NCBI RefSeq assembly: GCF_003031675.1 | Contig: NZ_PYWX01000071.1 | Location: 124,001 to 188,000 of the forward strand | Length of the DNA stretch: 64,000 nt | From: Pseudomonas palleroniana | Lineage (GTDB): Bacteria > Pseudomonadota > Gammaproteobacteria > Pseudomonadales > Pseudomonadaceae | Direction: 5' to 3' | Part shown: positions 42,786 through 51,180 of the stretch, one piece after another | Layout: the number at the start of each line of letters is the position of its first letter | Numbering within the stretch: the stretch's first letter is position 1 | Program-made: the position numbers and the translations under genes | Notes under the pieces: model-generated | Database searches by the model: none | Told to the model about the DNA's origin: nothing | What the model saw: only the letters and a program-made list of their open reading frames with translations

Positions 42786-44180
42786 TTAGAGCTTTGCCAA
42801 TTTATAAGCCAAGGCTTTAGCCTGAATCGCCACATCCGTCACCGCCGTGCTCTCCCACCACATGCCGCGTAACGGTGGCCCCATGGCGAACAAGCGCCGG
42901 CTGACGTGGCCCTGGGCATCCAGCACCGCGCCCGACGCATCCGCCGCAATCCCCAAGGCCAGCGGCCCGGGGCGGATCAATCCGCGTTTGAGCAACTGCT
43001 GGGGCAGCGGCCGGGCCACGCGGCGCCAGTCGTACTCGATGCCGCTGGAGTTGATCAACGCAGCGCCCGAGACCTGGGTGATCCCCTGCTCACCCCGGCG
43101 GCGCACCGCAATGGTCACGCGCTCATCCACAGTCACCAAGCCCTTGAACGACGCAGCCTGAATGCGCAACCGCCCCTCGCCTTGCAAGCGCGCCACCAAC
43201 TGCGCGCTCAATGGCGGCGAGCGGTGGTGATGGCTTTCCCACCAAGGCCGCACATGCCGCACGAACTGCCGTTTCTCGCGCTCGCTGGCCTGGCTCCACA
43301 ACCGACCGATATGCGCCCGCACCGTGTCCAACGGGGCTTGCCAATCGATGCCCTCGTGCAGTGCGATCCGGCATTGACGACGCACCTCGCGCAGCAACTG
43401 CCGAGGGCTGCGCAGGCCGGGGTCGGCCGCCAGGAAGTCGACCCAACTCGGCGGCTGCCGGCGCACATGGGGCAGCAGCCCATGGCGCGAGAAAATCTCG
43501 ATCGGCCCACGATGGCCGGCCTGTTCCAGAGACACCACAGCATCCACCATGGTCAGCCCGGAACCGATGATCAGCACCGTCGCTTGTGGGTCGATGTGGG
43601 TCATGGCCTGCACGTCCCAAGGGTCCACCGCCGCCGCGTTCAAGCCGCTGGACTCGGTCTGCGGTGTGCGCGCCGCCGGGAACATGCCGGTGGCGAGGAC
43701 CGCGAACGCACCGCGCAGTTGCCGGCCGTTATCCAGGGTGACCACCGTGGCTGCATCCTCGACTTGCAGGTCGACCACTTCGGCACGCACATGCTCCACC
43801 GTGGACGCGGAGCGCGCCTTGGCTTCGGCCAACCGCTGCTGCGCGTACACGCCGAAAATACCCCGTGGCGGAAATAGCTCGCTGATCGGCACCGCTTGCT
43901 CGGCCGACTCCAGCCAGCCACCGGCGCCGATATAGTCAGTGAGCCACTCGGTCAGGTCATCGGGGTTGTCCGGGTCGACGCTCATGCGTGCGGCGTTGCC
44001 GTTCAGGGTATGGCCCAGCTCGACCGCGCTGTAGGCCTCACCCCGGCCCAGTTCGGCACGCGGCTCGATCACCCGTATCTGTCGCTGCCCAGGCAGGCGC
44101 AGCAGTTGCACCGCCAGCATCGTACCGCTCAAGCCGCCGCCGATGATCAGTACATCGGCGTCGCGCAAGGATTCACTCAT
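42786..44180 (-). CDS. FAD/NAD(P)-binding protein (NAD_binding_9 type)
   Basis: A 464-residue flavoprotein with an N-terminal Rossmann motif VLIIGGGLSGTMLAVQLL and a second nucleotide-binding motif VLIIGSGLTMVDAVVSL near residue 210. The NAARMSVDPDNPDDLTEWL segment is typical of the NAD_binding_9 group of putative monooxygenase or hydroxyacyl-CoA type enzymes. It is the last gene of the LIV-type operon, starting 12 bases after the livF-like stop. Start taken as ATG 44180; an ATG two codons earlier is possible. Reaction unknown. Confidence 0.82.
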   Translation of the reverse strand: MSESLRDADVLIIGGGLSGTMLAVQLLRLPGQRQIRVIEPRAELGRGEAYSAVELGHTLNGNAARMSVDPDNPDDLTEWLTDYIGAGGWLESAEQAVPISELFPPRGIFGVYAQQRLAEAKARSASTVEHVRAEVVDLQVEDAATVVTLDNGRQLRGAFAVLATGMFPAARTPQTESSGLNAAAVDPWDVQAMTHIDPQATVLIIGSGLTMVDAVVSLEQAGHRGPIEIFSRHGLLPHVRRQPPSWVDFLAADPGLRSPRQLLREVRRQCRIALHEGIDWQAPLDTVRAHIGRLWSQASEREKRQFVRHVRPWWESHHHRSPPLSAQLVARLQGEGRLRIQAASFKGLVTVDERVTIAVRRRGEQGITQVSGAALINSSGIEYDWRRVARPLPQQLLKRGLIRPGPLALGIAADASGAVLDAQGHVSRRLFAMGPPLRGMWWESTAVTDVAIQAKALAYKLAKL

Positions 44181-44192
44181 GCCCATAGGCCC

Positions 44193-44960
44193 TTATTGTT
44201 TGCCCAGATAAATATCCTGCAGGTCACCCCGCGCCAGCAACTCGGCGGCGCTGCCACTCAAGGCTACCCGCCCAGTCTCCAGTACGTAACCCTGGGACGC
44301 ATAGTTGAGCGCGACATTGATGTTCTGCTCGGCGATCAAGAAACTCACCTGCTGCTCGCGATTGAGCTGCGCGATGATCTCGAAGATCTCTTGTACGATC
44401 ATAGGCGCCAAACCCATCGACGGCTCGTCAAGCAGTACCAAAGTAGGACGGGTCATCAACGCCCGGCCGATGGCGACCATCTGCTGCTCGCCGCCCGAAG
44501 TGAGGCCGGCGCGGGTGTAGCGCTTGGTCTTGAGGCGTGGGAACCAGGTGTAGATGCGCTCCAGGTCGTGCTCCAGGTCCCGCCGGCTCAGGCGCCGCAC
44601 GAAGCCGCCGCTGCGCAGGTTGTCTTCCACCGTCAGTTGGCCGAACACATGGCGACCTTCCAGCACATGCACCATGCCCTGGCGCACACGCCGGCTGGGG
44701 TCGATACCGGCCAGGTCAAGCCCGGCATACTCGATGGCACCACGGCTGACCTCGGCGCGCTCGGCCCGCACCAGGCCGGAGATGGCCTTGAGCGTGGTGC
44801 TCTTGCCCGCGCCATTGGCACCGAGCAAGGCCACGATGGCGCCTCGGGGCACCTGCAGCGACACCCCGGCCACCGCCAGGATCGCGCCGTCGTAGATCAC
44901 CTCGATGTCCTTGACGCTTAACAGTGACGGGCTCGCGGGTGCAGCGGCGGGCTGGCTCAT
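44193..44960 (-). CDS. livF: LivF-like ABC transporter ATP-binding protein
   Basis: A 255-residue ATPase of the branched-chain amino-acid (HAAT) class. Walker A GANGAGKST is at residues 47-55 and Walker B LVLLDEPSMGLAPM is intact. The signature reads LTSGGEQQM rather than LSGGQQQ, as in many LivF-like proteins. Pairs with the LivG-like ATPase of the same operon. The transported compound is not certain, so the symbol marks the family, not the substrate. Confidence 0.88.
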   Translation of the reverse strand: MSQPAAAPASPSLLSVKDIEVIYDGAILAVAGVSLQVPRGAIVALLGANGAGKSTTLKAISGLVRAERAEVSRGAIEYAGLDLAGIDPSRRVRQGMVHVLEGRHVFGQLTVEDNLRSGGFVRRLSRRDLEHDLERIYTWFPRLKTKRYTRAGLTSGGEQQMVAIGRALMTRPTLVLLDEPSMGLAPMIVQEIFEIIAQLNREQQVSFLIAEQNINVALNYASQGYVLETGRVALSGSAAELLARGDLQDIYLGKQ

Positions 44961-44963
44961 GGT

Positions 44964-46304
44964 TTATTCATCCCCGGTGCAGGTGCGTGGTGTCAGGCCT
45001 TTTTCCTTGGCGAACGCGGCGGACTTTTCATCGATCAGCGGGCGCAGCAACGCACGGTCGGCGGCGATCCAGTCGCTGATCAGCGTCCAATGCGCGCCGT
45101 CCCATTGCTGCACCCGCGCCGAGCCGCCGCCTTCGTGGTCGCGGCACGACAGCTTGAGGTTCTGCATCAGGCCCAGGTAGCCCATGTCTTTCAAGCGGGC
45201 ATCGTCGATGTTCAGGTGCTCCAGCCCCCAACGGCCTTCTTCGCCATTGAGCGGGCGCTTGCCGAACCTGGCCTGGGCGGTGCGGATCGCTTCCACGGCC
45301 ACGGCGGCGTTCACCAGGCCGGAGTTGTAGTAGACGCTGCCGAAGTTGTTCAGGTCCTTGAGGTCGCTGTGGCCCTTGTCGAGGATGAACTGCTTGAGGC
45401 GTTTGTGGATGTCGAAATCCGCCCCGGCCGGATACGGCGTGAGGGCCAGGTAACCCTTGGCGGCAGCGCCTGCGGGCAGCACATCTTCGCTGGAACTGGC
45501 CCAGATATCGCCGATGATATGGTCGACAGGAAAGCCGAACCGCGCCGCCGTCTTGACCGCCACCGGCGTGGACACGCCCCAGGTGCGCAGGAACACCCAG
45601 TCCGGGTTGGCCTGGCGCACCTGGCGCCATTGCGCCGATTGTTCATTGCCCGGGTCGGCGACCGGGATCTGGATGTTTTCAAAGCCATACTTGTCGGCGA
45701 GCAGCTTCAACGGGCCGAGGGTTTCGCGCCCATAGGCCGAGTCGTGATAGACCGTGGCAATCTTCTTGCCCTTGAGTTTGTCGAAGCCGCCTTCGCGCTG
45801 GGCGATGTAGTTCACCAGGGTCGACGCCTCGCTGTAGAAGGTCAGCATCACCGGGAAGTTGTAGGGGAATACCGTGCCGTCAGTGGCTTCGGTGCGGCCG
45901 TAGCCGAGGGTGATCAGCGGGATCTTGTCCACCTCGGCGCGCTCGCTCAAGGCATACGCCGCAGGTGCGCCGTTGGGCTGGTACACCGCGACCGGCGCAC
46001 CGTCCAGGCCATGCTTGAAGCGCTCGTAGCACTCGATGCCCTTCTCCGCCGTCCATTCGGTCTCGCACTCCTGCCACACCAGTTTCACCCCGTTGATTCC
46101 GCCTTCGACCTCGTTGATATAGCGCAGGTAATCGATCATCCCGGCCCATACCTGCACGCCGCTGGAGGCATAGGCACCGACGCGATAGGTCGCCAGGGGA
46201 ATGAATTGCTGGTCCGCCGAGGCCATGGCCTGGGGGATGGCGCCAGTCAATGTGGCAAGCGCAAAGGCAGCGCCGGCCAGGGAACGTTTGAAGGTTGCAC
46301 GCAT
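44964..46304 (-). CDS. LIV-type ABC transporter substrate-binding protein
   Basis: A 446-residue periplasmic binding protein with a Sec signal peptide (FALATLTGAIPQAMA, cleavage near 29). It belongs to the large type-1 binding proteins that accompany LIV transporters linked to acyl-CoA synthetases, longer than true LivK (about 370). Visible segments include GGINGVKLVWQECETEW and KIATVYHDSAYGRET. Cysteines near residues 79, 92 and towards the C-terminus may form disulfides. It lies between the permease pair and LivF. Confidence 0.87.
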   Translation of the reverse strand: MRATFKRSLAGAAFALATLTGAIPQAMASADQQFIPLATYRVGAYASSGVQVWAGMIDYLRYINEVEGGINGVKLVWQECETEWTAEKGIECYERFKHGLDGAPVAVYQPNGAPAAYALSERAEVDKIPLITLGYGRTEATDGTVFPYNFPVMLTFYSEASTLVNYIAQREGGFDKLKGKKIATVYHDSAYGRETLGPLKLLADKYGFENIQIPVADPGNEQSAQWRQVRQANPDWVFLRTWGVSTPVAVKTAARFGFPVDHIIGDIWASSSEDVLPAGAAAKGYLALTPYPAGADFDIHKRLKQFILDKGHSDLKDLNNFGSVYYNSGLVNAAVAVEAIRTAQARFGKRPLNGEEGRWGLEHLNIDDARLKDMGYLGLMQNLKLSCRDHEGGGSARVQQWDGAHWTLISDWIAADRALLRPLIDEKSAAFAKEKGLTPRTCTGDE

Positions 46305-46322
46305 GGGGATTCTCTTATCGGT

Positions 46323-47372
46323 TCAGAAACGTAAAGGCCACTGACGCAGCCGGTCGCGCAGGTTGCCCAGCAGGCGAATCAAGCCCTCGGGTTCCTTGAT
46401 CAGGAACACGATGATCAACACGCCAAAGATGATTTTCTGCAGGTTCTGCAACTGCCCCGCATCCACCGCCCCACCGAACAGCGCCTGCCCGGCATGGCTG
46501 AGGAAAATCGGCAGCAGGCTGATAAAGGCCGCCCCGACGAAATTGCCGGCGATGCTGCCCATGCCACCGATAATGATGATGAACAGGATCTGGAACGAAC
46601 GGTTGATATCGAAGCTGCCGGCACTGGCCGTGCCCAGGTAGGCAAAGGCCCACAATGCCCCGGCGATGCCCAGGTAGAACGAGCTGACGGCGAACGCCAG
46701 GCGCTTGTAGCGCGCCACCGCAATGCCGACCACGGCAGCGGCGGTGTCCATGTCGCGGATCGCCATCCAGTTGCGGCCAATTTGGCTACGCACCAGGTTG
46801 ACGGCGGCCCAGGTCAACAGCAGCACCGTCACCAGCGTCAGCAGGTAGCGGCCCAGCGGCGTATTGAGGTCGTGGCCGAACAGCGCCAGCCTGGGCGCGG
46901 AAATGGTCCCGGAGGAGCCGTAGTTGTAGAACCAGGGGAATTTGACGAACAGCCACTCCAGGAAAAACTGCGCGGCCAAGGTGGTGACCATCAGGTAGAA
47001 GCCCTTGATTCGCGAGCTGGGCAGACCGAACAGCAGGCCGACCAACGCGCTGATAATCCCACCGCCGAACAGTGCCACCGGCAAGCCCAACTCGGGCAGG
47101 CGCAGCAGAAAACCGTAGGTGGCAAATGCACCGACGGCCATGAACCCGGCTGCGCCGACCGAGGTTTGCCCGGTGTAGCCGGTCAACAGGTTCAGGCCCA
47201 GCCCGGCCAGCGACAGCACCAGAAAGGGAATCAGGATCGCATTGAGCCAATAGTCATTGCCCCACAGCGGCACCACCACAAAGGCCAGTACCCACAGGCC
47301 GATCCAGCCCCACGGGAGGCGCCGCTCAGTCAGCAACAGCGGCGCGGTTTCTTGAACAACGGGTATCGACAT
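46323..47372 (-). CDS. livM: LivM-like ABC transporter permease
   Basis: A 349-residue permease with about ten helices. LNLLTGYTGQTSVGAAGFMAVGAF is the LivM signature, and the EAA-like loop is IRDMDTAAAVVGIAVARYKRLAFAVSS. Start ATG 47372 (MSIPVVQETAP) is 4 bases after the LivH stop; an open frame runs further upstream over the livH gene and is rejected. It forms the channel with LivH. Confidence 0.9.
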   Translation of the reverse strand: MSIPVVQETAPLLLTERRLPWGWIGLWVLAFVVVPLWGNDYWLNAILIPFLVLSLAGLGLNLLTGYTGQTSVGAAGFMAVGAFATYGFLLRLPELGLPVALFGGGIISALVGLLFGLPSSRIKGFYLMVTTLAAQFFLEWLFVKFPWFYNYGSSGTISAPRLALFGHDLNTPLGRYLLTLVTVLLLTWAAVNLVRSQIGRNWMAIRDMDTAAAVVGIAVARYKRLAFAVSSFYLGIAGALWAFAYLGTASAGSFDINRSFQILFIIIIGGMGSIAGNFVGAAFISLLPIFLSHAGQALFGGAVDAGQLQNLQKIIFGVLIIVFLIKEPEGLIRLLGNLRDRLRQWPLRF

Positions 47373-47376
47373 GGAT

Positions 47377-48258
47377 TCAGACTCGCTCGATGGCGCGCTC
47401 GCCGAACAGGCCGGCGGGGCGGATATACAGGAAGGCCAAGGCCAGTACGTAGGCAAACCACGGCGTGATACCGCCACCGATCCAGGGGCCGATGTACACC
47501 TCGGCCAGGTTCTCCGCCGCGCCGACAATCAACCCGCCGACAATTGCCCCACCGATCGAGGTGAAGCCGCCGATGATCAGTACCGGCAGCGCCTTGAGCA
47601 CCACCAGCGACAAGGAAAACTGCACGCCCTGCCGGGCACCCCAGAGCAACCCGGCGACCAGCCCGACAATGCCCGCCACCGCCCAGACGATCTGCCAGAT
47701 CCGGTTGAGGTTGATGCCGATGGACAGCGCCGCCGTGGTGTCATCCGCCACCGCGCGCAGCGACACGCCCATGCGGGTTTTGTTGAACAGCAGCGCCAGC
47801 ACCGTCACCAGCACGACGGCAGCGGCCGCCGCGACCAGGTCGAACTGGCTGAGCATCAGCGGCCCGACGAACAGCGGCACGTCGTCGATACCCAGGTCGA
47901 GCGCGCGCACCTGCGAGCCCATCAAACCCTGGGCCAGGCCCTCGATAATGAACGACAGGCCCAAGGTGGCCATGAACAGGGTGATCTGCGAACGGTTCAC
48001 CAGCGGTCGCAGCACCAGGCGCTCGATCAGCCAGGCGCCGATGACCATCACCAGCACCGTCAACAGGAGTGCCAGGGCAAACGGCACGCCCTGGTCGTGC
48101 AGGCTGACGAAAGTCAGCGCGGCAAACAGCAGCATCGCGCCCTGGGCGAAGTTGAACACGCCGCTGGCCTTGTAGATCAGCACAAAGCCAATGGCGACCA
48201 GCGAGTACATCGTGCCGGCGAGCAGGCCGCCGAGCAGAGTTTCGAAGAAGAACGTCAT
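47377..48258 (-). CDS. livH: LivH-like ABC transporter permease
   Basis: A 293-residue permease with about eight helices of the LivH family. GLLAGTMYSLVAIGFVLIYKASGVFNFAQGAMLL at the N-terminus is the hallmark, and the cytosolic loop TRMGVSLRAVADDTTAALSIGINLNRI contacts the ATPases. It overlaps the LivG gene by one base and precedes LivM by 4 bases. Confidence 0.91.
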   Translation of the reverse strand: MTFFFETLLGGLLAGTMYSLVAIGFVLIYKASGVFNFAQGAMLLFAALTFVSLHDQGVPFALALLLTVLVMVIGAWLIERLVLRPLVNRSQITLFMATLGLSFIIEGLAQGLMGSQVRALDLGIDDVPLFVGPLMLSQFDLVAAAAAVVLVTVLALLFNKTRMGVSLRAVADDTTAALSIGINLNRIWQIVWAVAGIVGLVAGLLWGARQGVQFSLSLVVLKALPVLIIGGFTSIGGAIVGGLIVGAAENLAEVYIGPWIGGGITPWFAYVLALAFLYIRPAGLFGERAIERV

Positions 48259-49028
48259 CAGTGTGCAACTCCCAGGTAGGCCGCGATCACGTCAGGGTCC
48301 GCCTGCACCTGGGCCGGTGTGCCGTCGCCGACCTTGCGGCCGTAGTCGAGCACCACCACATGGTCAGACAGGCCCATGACCACACCGATGTCATGTTCGA
48401 TCAACACCACGGTGGTGCCGAGGTCGCGGTTCACATCGGCAACGAAGCGCGCCATCTCGCGTTTTTCCTCGGCGTTCATGCCGGCCATGGGTTCGTCGAG
48501 CAGCAGCAGGCTAGGCCCGGCGATCAACGCCCGGCCTAGCTCCACGCGCTTTTGCAGGCCGTAGGAGAGGTTGCCCACCAGCACCTCGCGATGGGCTTGC
48601 AGGTCCAGGAAGTCGAGGATGCCCTGGGCGCGCAGCCGGAACGCCTCGGCCTCGCGTCGTGCGCGGGGCAGGCCCAGGGCTTGTTCGATAAAGGTACTGC
48701 GCATGTGCCGCGACAGGCCGGTGAGCAGGTTGTCGAGCACACTCATCTTCTTGAACAGCGCGTTGTTCTGGAAGGTGCGACCAATGCCCCGGCGGGCTGC
48801 ATCCAGGGGATCGATACGGTGAAAGGCGTGTTGCTCAAAGACGATCTCACCGGCATCGAAGCGATACACGCCGTTGAGCACATTGAGCAGCGAGCTTTTA
48901 CCGGCACCGTTGGGCCCGATCAGCGCACAGATCTCGCCGCGTTGCACAGCAAAGGACAAGGCGTTGATGGCCTTGACGCCTTTGAACGACAGCGAGACAT
49001 CGCGTACCTGCAATATGGCCTGGCTCAT
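48258..49028 (-). CDS. livG: LivG-like ABC transporter ATP-binding protein
   Basis: A 256-residue ATPase. Walker A GPNGAGKSS is at residues 38-46, the signature is NLSYGLQKRVELGRAL (a variant SYGLQ common to LivG proteins) and Walker B is LLLLDEPMAGMNAEE, followed by the switch His in VLIEHD. Its start overlaps the stop of the truncated acyl-CoA synthetase gene by four bases. Confidence 0.91.
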   Translation of the reverse strand: MSQAILQVRDVSLSFKGVKAINALSFAVQRGEICALIGPNGAGKSSLLNVLNGVYRFDAGEIVFEQHAFHRIDPLDAARRGIGRTFQNNALFKKMSVLDNLLTGLSRHMRSTFIEQALGLPRARREAEAFRLRAQGILDFLDLQAHREVLVGNLSYGLQKRVELGRALIAGPSLLLLDEPMAGMNAEEKREMARFVADVNRDLGTTVVLIEHDIGVVMGLSDHVVVLDYGRKVGDGTPAQVQADPDVIAAYLGVAH

Positions 49029-49927
49029 GCAATCTCCCGCTTGAATTCAGCCAGCCATGTCGGCTCGACGCTGGTTTTGAGGGGTTGCCAGATATAGGCC
49101 AGGCGCTGGAAACCGAGCAGCCTGCGCACGCGGTTTTTCAACAGACGGCGCAGGCCGCTGTGCGGGTGCGCGATAGCCCACTCGCACAGGCGCCGACGCC
49201 AGGTGCCGAGGGGAGCCAGACGGCTTTCGATCTCGTCGGCCAAGTGTTGCAAACGCGCAGGCGACAGCAGCAAGCCGGTGGGCGCCACTTCGCGGCGATC
49301 ACGGCGGGCCGAAGCCGGGCTCTCCGGGAAGGCCAGGCCATGGCCGCTGCTTAGCCAGTGTTCCAGCACCACGGCGAGCCCCCCTGGCCAGTCGGTGCCC
49401 TCCTCGCTCCACAGCACGGTTTCACTCGTCGGTTGCCACCAGCGCTGCACGTGTTGCGCCGGGTCGACCGGGCCGAGCAATTGGGCGAAATCCAAGCGTT
49501 GGGTGGACGACCAATGTCGCGCCTGCCGACGACTGTGCACATAGGCATGGGTAGGACGGATGCGCCACAGTTGTTGCTGCAACACCTCGGGAGCTAGGTC
49601 ATCGGCGATGGACAGCACCGACGCGCCGACAGACTGGGCCGCCAACGCCAGCAGCAACAGGTTGGGCTCAAAAGCACCGCTGAGAGCCAGTCGCGACTGC
49701 TCACCGAAACCCTGTTGGCGCAAGCCGTCGGCCAGGCGCTCGACATCGCGCAAGGCATCGATCCAGCGCCAGGCATACCACTGGCCCTGGCGCTTGTGAC
49801 GCAGGGCGGTTTGCAGCGGAGTGACCTGCGCCCAGTGTTGCAGTTGTTCCAGGGCATGGGGCAGATGACCGAGCCATTCGGCAGGCCATTCCAGGGCCAG
49901 CGGGCGTTTGAGTTCGTGCACGCTCAT
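49025..49927 (-). CDS. Truncated AMP-binding (acyl-CoA synthetase-like) protein
   Basis: A 300-residue protein that looks like a shortened long-chain acyl-CoA synthetase. The N-terminal part (ALRHKRQGQWYAWRWIDALRDVERLADGL then LLLLALAAQSVGASVLSIADD) matches the first subdomain. GLLLSPARLQHLADEI and WAIAHPHSGLRRLLKNRVRRLL match a later region. The Thr/Ser-Gly-rich P-loop and the adenylate-forming core and C-terminal lid are missing, so catalysis is unlikely. It is the first gene of the LIV operon, overlapping livG by ATGA, where full-length synthetases are usual. Role unknown. Confidence 0.7.
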   Translation of the reverse strand: MSVHELKRPLALEWPAEWLGHLPHALEQLQHWAQVTPLQTALRHKRQGQWYAWRWIDALRDVERLADGLRQQGFGEQSRLALSGAFEPNLLLLALAAQSVGASVLSIADDLAPEVLQQQLWRIRPTHAYVHSRRQARHWSSTQRLDFAQLLGPVDPAQHVQRWWQPTSETVLWSEEGTDWPGGLAVVLEHWLSSGHGLAFPESPASARRDRREVAPTGLLLSPARLQHLADEIESRLAPLGTWRRRLCEWAIAHPHSGLRRLLKNRVRRLLGFQRLAYIWQPLKTSVEPTWLAEFKREIA

Positions 49928-49999
49928 AGGGATTTTCTCCTATTGAAGTGGTAAGCGTGCGGTGGTCCGCTGGCTGTCGGGGGGATGCCTCAGTGCATT

Positions 50000-50013
50000 G
50001 CAGAACTCATGCC
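50000..50013 (-). promoter_or_regulatory. Candidate sigma-54 promoter of the LIV operon
   Basis: On the minus strand AGGCATG-AGTT-CTGC carries GG and GC exactly 10 bases apart, the -24/-12 arrangement. Transcription would begin near 49988, about 60 bases before the first gene. A dyad CTCTAA (50027-50032) / TTAGAG (50046-50051) upstream could bind an enhancer protein. No gene is supported in 49928-50269 on either strand. Confidence 0.55.
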
Positions 50014-50269
50014 TGAACCTGCCCCCCTCTAAAACGGGCCTTTCATTAGAGAACCCCACGATTCAAAGAGACTGGAACGAACAAAGTGTTTATCCACTGT
50101 TGCGCAAGCAACAGAACCAGAAACTCCCCTGGTTCAATGCAATGTATTTATTGGATATAAAAAAATCGGGCAAACCTGTTAATTCTGACAGTAGACACCT
50201 TCACCAACGGTTACTAACTTTGAATCACCTACTCACCACGGCATCGAACAAGGCACGCGGAGGCACCAA

Positions 50270-51142
50270 ATGAACACTTTGGAAATGATGAGCCCACGTA
50301 ATGCAACGGGGACCTGTAGCGCCAAAATCATCAATGACCCTGACATCACTGATTTTCAGGCAGCAACTTTTACAGTCATGCGCGATGAGGTAAATCGGCG
50401 CTGGATGATCTATGCACAGGCTGCCGGCTCACATATAACCTCTGGCCTGAGATTCTTTATTCCACTGTCAGGTAATGTAAAAAACAAGAAGTACAAACTT
50501 GTGACAAGCCCTGACAATGACTCTGAAATGACCATCATTTGGGAAAAACTTCGAGGGGGCGAATTATTCCAATATATAAGCACTCACGGCCACGCGAAGG
50601 TTACGATCGATGAAAAGTCACGAAAAACCAGTGTGGAGTTCGAATTCATTGCAGGCGACGGCAACACCACCGTTGAAGTCTCGCATGGCCAATTAAAAGT
50701 CACTGGCTATAGTCACGATATCGGCTCAGTAACAGCCGATGTGAGGGGTGCGATAAATACCCAATACAAATCCACTGAGGTCAGCCTCACCCATCAACCG
50801 GCATCCCGCACATTCCCAGCTTCTTTTCTGGGTTGGTCACGTCATTACCAGCCTCGACCTGACGTACGCGAATTCATCATGGCATTGCGCGTTGCAGACA
50901 ATCTTCGCCCCGGCACGTATCAGGTGAGCACGCAAAGCCAGGAGGTTGAAATTGTACTGTTCGACATGAACGGCAGGTTTGTGCCGTATTGGGGCTATGA
51001 AGGCGAGGTAAATATCGTCGCCATACCGACGCCTGGCACAACAAAAGGCGGTATGAAGGCAACCTTCCATTTCAAAGGTGCCGATGGAACAAAACGTGAA
51101 ACCGTCGAAGTCAGCGCCGGACATTTGGACATCCGCCCTTAG
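50270..51142 (+). CDS. Orphan protein with two tandem domain copies
   Basis: A 290-residue soluble protein with no signal peptide that I do not recognise. It consists of two related beta-rich halves, about residues 18-148 and 155-290. The C-terminal ends align well, AGDGNTTVEVSHGQLKVTG in the first and GADGTKRETVEVSAGHLDIRP in the second. GC content is clearly lower than in the neighbours and codon use is less biased, suggesting recent acquisition. CGGAGG lies 6 bases before ATG 50270. A perfect 12-bp hairpin follows the stop. Confidence 0.72.
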   Translation: MNTLEMMSPRNATGTCSAKIINDPDITDFQAATFTVMRDEVNRRWMIYAQAAGSHITSGLRFFIPLSGNVKNKKYKLVTSPDNDSEMTIIWEKLRGGELFQYISTHGHAKVTIDEKSRKTSVEFEFIAGDGNTTVEVSHGQLKVTGYSHDIGSVTADVRGAINTQYKSTEVSLTHQPASRTFPASFLGWSRHYQPRPDVREFIMALRVADNLRPGTYQVSTQSQEVEIVLFDMNGRFVPYWGYEGEVNIVAIPTPGTTKGGMKATFHFKGADGTKRETVEVSAGHLDIRP

Positions 51143-51150
51143 CCTGTTGC

Positions 51151-51177
51151 TCGCACCCACGCGCTGCGTGGGTGCGA
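51151..51177. terminator. Perfect hairpin between convergent genes
   Basis: A 12-bp stem TCGCACCCACGC / GCGTGGGTGCGA with a 3-base loop, 8 bases after the orphan gene stop and 3 bases after the monooxygenase gene stop on the other strand. There is no T run, so terminator function is uncertain; it may protect both 3' ends. Confidence 0.5.
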
Positions 51178-51180
51178 CCA

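Noticed and set aside
49962..50273. 103-codon plus-strand open frame just upstream of the orphan gene, overlapping it by ATGA
   Set aside because: Composition is that of a random frame, it has no ribosome site, and it runs across the sigma-54 promoter of the opposite operon. I treat it as leader sequence.
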